This document shows, in pieces, positions 5,631 through 6,399 of a stretch of 6,399 nucleotides of DNA; positions within the stretch are counted from its first letter, which is position 1, and every line of letters starts with the position of its first letter. The translations under genes were made by a program, and so were the position numbers. The stretch is from Anaerolineaceae bacterium UBA5838 (lineage in GTDB: Bacteria; Chloroflexota; Anaerolineae; Anaerolineales; Anaerolineaceae), in NCBI GenBank assembly GCA_002432795.1, contig DJGU01000126.1, forward strand, positions 3,036 to 9,434, in the 5' to 3' direction. The notes beneath the pieces were generated by a model. That model did no database searches. It was given only the letters and a program-made list of their open reading frames with translations, and was not told the origin of the DNA.

Positions 5631-5714
5631 CGGAGTGTGAAGATCTGTCGGTATCAGTAATTCAAAATGCGCAGCCTTCTGGCGCCAGCCAGAACCGACC
5701 TTCTCAATAGTCCG

Positions 5715-5740
5715 TAAAGAAAAACAGCCTTGCGGCTGTT
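5715..5740 (-). terminator. Intrinsic terminator of the tRNA-Ala unit
   Basis: On the minus strand AACAGCC and GGCTGTT (plus 5734-5740 and 5723-5729) close a GCAA tetraloop and are followed by TTTTTCTTT. This is a textbook Rho-independent terminator, 5 nt after the tRNA-Ala(GGC) 3' end. Confidence 0.92.
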
Positions 5741-5745
5741 CTTAG

Positions 5746-5818
5746 TGGACCCAGAGAGATTCGAACTCTCGACCTTCTCAATGCCATTGAGACGCGCTCC
5801 CAACTGCGCTATGGGCCC
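5746..5818 (-). tRNA. tRNA-Ala, anticodon GGC
   Basis: A 73-nt tRNA that reads GCC and probably GCU alanine codons. The cloverleaf fits exactly: acceptor GGGCCCA/TGGGTCC, D-arm GCGC/GCGC, anticodon stem TCTCA/TGAGA with loop ATGGCAT (anticodon at plus 5783-5785), and T-arm GAGAG/CTCTC with loop TTCGAAT. The G3-U70 wobble pair, the alanine identity element, is present. CCA is not encoded and must be added after transcription. It is the last gene of the tRNA-Ala unit. Confidence 0.97.
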
Positions 5819-5829
5819 CTGCTTACTCT

Positions 5830-5894
5830 TTCTCAATTGTATCCCATGGCGCTCCCAACTCCCCCGTGAAGGGGACTTCGTGCGCTATGGGCCC
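5830..5894 (-). pseudogene. Broken tRNA-Ala copy with an insertion in the D-loop
   Basis: Between the two intact tRNA genes, the minus strand repeats the first 14 nt of tRNA-Ala(GGC), GGGCCCATAGCGCA. It then has about 21 extra nt containing CCCC-TTCAC-GGGG, which can form a hairpin. After that it resumes the tRNA with GTTGGGAGCGC. All 25 tRNA-derived bases match the intact gene. Past the D-arm only ATGG and ATTGAGAA, pieces of the anticodon arm, remain recognisable. No variable region, T-arm or 3' acceptor strand exists, so it cannot make a functional tRNA. It would still be transcribed within the unit. Confidence 0.75.
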
Positions 5895-5909
5895 TTGTGT
5901 TAATAATTG

Positions 5910-5982
5910 TGGACCTGGAGGGATTCGAACCCTCGACCTCTTCAGTGCGATTGAAGCGCGCTCCCAACTGCGCTACAGGCCC
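5910..5982 (-). tRNA. tRNA-Ala, anticodon CGC
   Basis: A 73-nt tRNA that reads GCG alanine codons. Acceptor GGGCCTG/CAGGTCC contains the alanine-specific G3-U70 pair. The D-arm equals that of the GGC tRNA. The anticodon stem is CTTCA/TGAAG with loop ATCGCAC (anticodon at plus 5947-5949). The T-arm is GAGGG/CCCTC with loop TTCGAAT. CCA is not encoded. It is the first gene after the promoter at 6011-6039, and its close similarity to the GGC gene suggests an old tandem duplication. Confidence 0.97.
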
Positions 5983-6010
5983 GTAATCCATCCAGATTTC
6001 AAGATTCAAT

Positions 6011-6039
6011 ATTCTAACGGGTTGAACCGGGAATGTCAA
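6011..6039 (-). promoter_or_regulatory. Strong promoter of the tRNA-Ala unit
   Basis: A perfect TTGACA (plus 6034-6039), a 17-bp spacer and TAGAAT (plus 6011-6016) place the start near 6004, about 20 nt before the tRNA-Ala(CGC) 5' end. It is the best promoter match in the window, as expected for stable RNA. Confidence 0.88.
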
Positions 6040-6089
6040 GGCATTTTTGGGACAGGCATTTTTGGGAAAGTCATTTCGGCATTTTTGGA
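6040..6089. repeat. Three GGCATTTTTGG(G)A repeats upstream of the tRNA promoter
   Basis: Copies start at 6040, 6055 and 6078. On the minus strand they read TCCCAAAAATGCC and place A-tracts directly upstream of the -35 box. They could act as UP-element-like sequence for RNA polymerase alpha subunits; that role is inferred. Confidence 0.6.
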
Positions 6090-6121
6090 TTCTCTCAACA
6101 GATCCACATTTGTCATCGTTG

Positions 6122-6154
6122 AATAAAAAAGCCAGTCCGAAACAGGGCTGGCTT
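6122..6154 (-). terminator. Terminator of the small lysine-rich protein gene
   Basis: On the minus strand AAGCCAG and CTGGCTT (plus 6148-6154 and 6129-6135) form a 7-bp stem with a twelve-base loop, followed by TTTTTTATT. It lies 20 nt after the stop codon of the 40-codon gene and separates it from the tRNA unit. Confidence 0.87.
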
Positions 6155-6173
6155 CTGGCTAATTTGGATTGGA

Positions 6174-6296
6174 TCAAGCACCGGTGTTGACGACAGACGA
6201 GGTTTTCTTCTTATCTTCTTTCGCTTTGCGCTTTTCTTTAATGGACAGTTTGGGTTTCTTGCGTTCTTCTTTTCCAGCTTTATCTTTTGTTGCCAT
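6174..6296 (-). CDS. Small lysine-rich basic protein, 40 residues
   Basis: A 40-codon gene reading MATKDKAGKEERKKPKLSIK (1-20) and ending SSVVNTGA. I do not recognise a named family. It has 13 Lys and 2 Arg against 6 acidic residues (net about +9), with no Cys, His or aromatic residue. Residues 17-31 could form a charged amphipathic helix, while the ends look disordered. Such composition suits an RNA-, ribosome- or DNA-contacting protein, but that is inference. The gene structure is excellent: GGAGG (plus 6303-6307) with 6 nt to ATG, TATAAT further upstream, and a strong terminator after the stop codon. The overlapping longer frame (6113-6313) lacks a ribosome binding site and runs through the terminator, so it is the shadow. 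It is a separate unit upstream of the tRNA-Ala cluster. Confidence 0.78.
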   Translation of the reverse strand: MATKDKAGKEERKKPKLSIKEKRKAKEDKKKTSSVVNTGA

Positions 6297-6331
6297 ATTG
6301 GACCTCCGTTCACGATTGAGATTGCCGCCTA

Positions 6332-6337
6332 ATTATA
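6332..6337 (-). promoter_or_regulatory. -10 box of the small lysine-rich protein gene
   Basis: A perfect TATAAT on the minus strand predicts a start near 6325 and a leader of about 29 nt containing GGAGG. The -35 region (about 6355-6360, AATCCG) is poor. A CTGCA/TGCAG palindrome lies just further upstream (6365-6379). Confidence 0.55.
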
Positions 6338-6399
6338 GCCGATTTCAGCGAAACCGGATTCGACCTGCATTAGGTGCAGCAATTCTCAATATGAAGAAA

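Larger units (their letters stand above)
4842..5714. other. Repeat-rich non-coding region
   Basis: About 870 bp between the TipAS promoter and the tRNA terminator. Open frames here (for example 4825-5094 and 5365-5640, plus strand) are made of repeat sequence and lack ribosome binding sites or protein-like composition. The region contains paired 57-bp elements, a 28-bp direct repeat, an imperfect inverted repeat, REP-like hairpins, and small palindromes such as GGATC/GATCC (4891-4904), TAAGAAT/ATTCTTA (5233-5239 with 5267-5273) and TTCTGGC/GCCAGAA (5677-5694). Confidence 0.7.

Noticed and set aside
5365..5640. 91-codon plus-strand frame
   Set aside because: It runs through the REP-like element, the 57-bp repeat and the CCTCGC palindrome, and its Arg/Pro/His-rich translation looks like translated repeat DNA.
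5833..6177. Frames spanning the tRNA-Ala cluster (minus 5654-5836 and 5833-6177, plus 5866-6126)
   Set aside because: These contain translated tRNA sequence (for example PVAQLGARFNRTEEVEGSNP), a familiar false gene over tRNA genes.

Overview
The window looks like a chromosomal segment from an anaerobic or facultatively anaerobic bacterium, most likely Chloroflexota (Anaerolineae-like). This is an inference. It rests on secreted lipoproteins with Thr/Pro-rich linkers, a free-standing flavodiiron protein, a class I T-box leader, and an intergenic region packed with short palindromic repeats. No rRNA, 16S or marker protein is present to fix the taxonomy.

Layout. Positions 1-337 (minus strand) hold a complete T-box riboswitch with promoter, AGAGAG element, T-box sequence and terminator. 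Its target gene, presumably an aminoacyl-tRNA synthetase or amino-acid gene, starts just beyond the left edge, and only its ribosome binding site is inside. Positions 338-707 are non-coding and carry repeated CCCCCACTGTACGGACT-type motifs and small hairpins. A NodB-type polysaccharide deacetylase lipoprotein (minus, 708-1946) is divergent from an FprA-type flavodiiron protein (plus, 2184-3380), which has its own sigma70-like promoter. After a 350-bp gap comes a small lipoprotein of unknown role (plus, 3733-4299), convergent with a stand-alone TipAS-domain protein (minus, 4362-4784).

Positions 4838-5700 have no credible gene. They form a repeat graveyard: two 57-bp inverted-end elements in opposite orientations, a 28-bp direct repeat, an imperfect 15-bp inverted repeat, TAGGCCGGAC repeats and REP-like hairpins. 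Positions 5715-6039 form a compact tRNA-Ala transcription unit on the minus strand: a consensus promoter, tRNA-Ala(CGC), a broken tRNA-Ala copy with a hairpin-forming insertion in its D-loop, tRNA-Ala(GGC), and a textbook terminator. Upstream of it, also on the minus strand, lies a 40-codon gene for a lysine-rich protein (6174-6296) with an ideal GGAGG site, a TATAAT box and a strong terminator.

The genes look like independent single-gene units, not one pathway: oxygen/NO detoxification in the cytoplasm (flavodiiron protein), envelope glycan or surface functions (two lipoproteins), possible ligand binding (TipAS), and translation (T-box, tRNA-Ala pair). I see no clear undescribed multi-gene system. 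The most unusual items are the small lysine-rich protein, the decayed tRNA with its insertion, and the paired 57-bp repeats.
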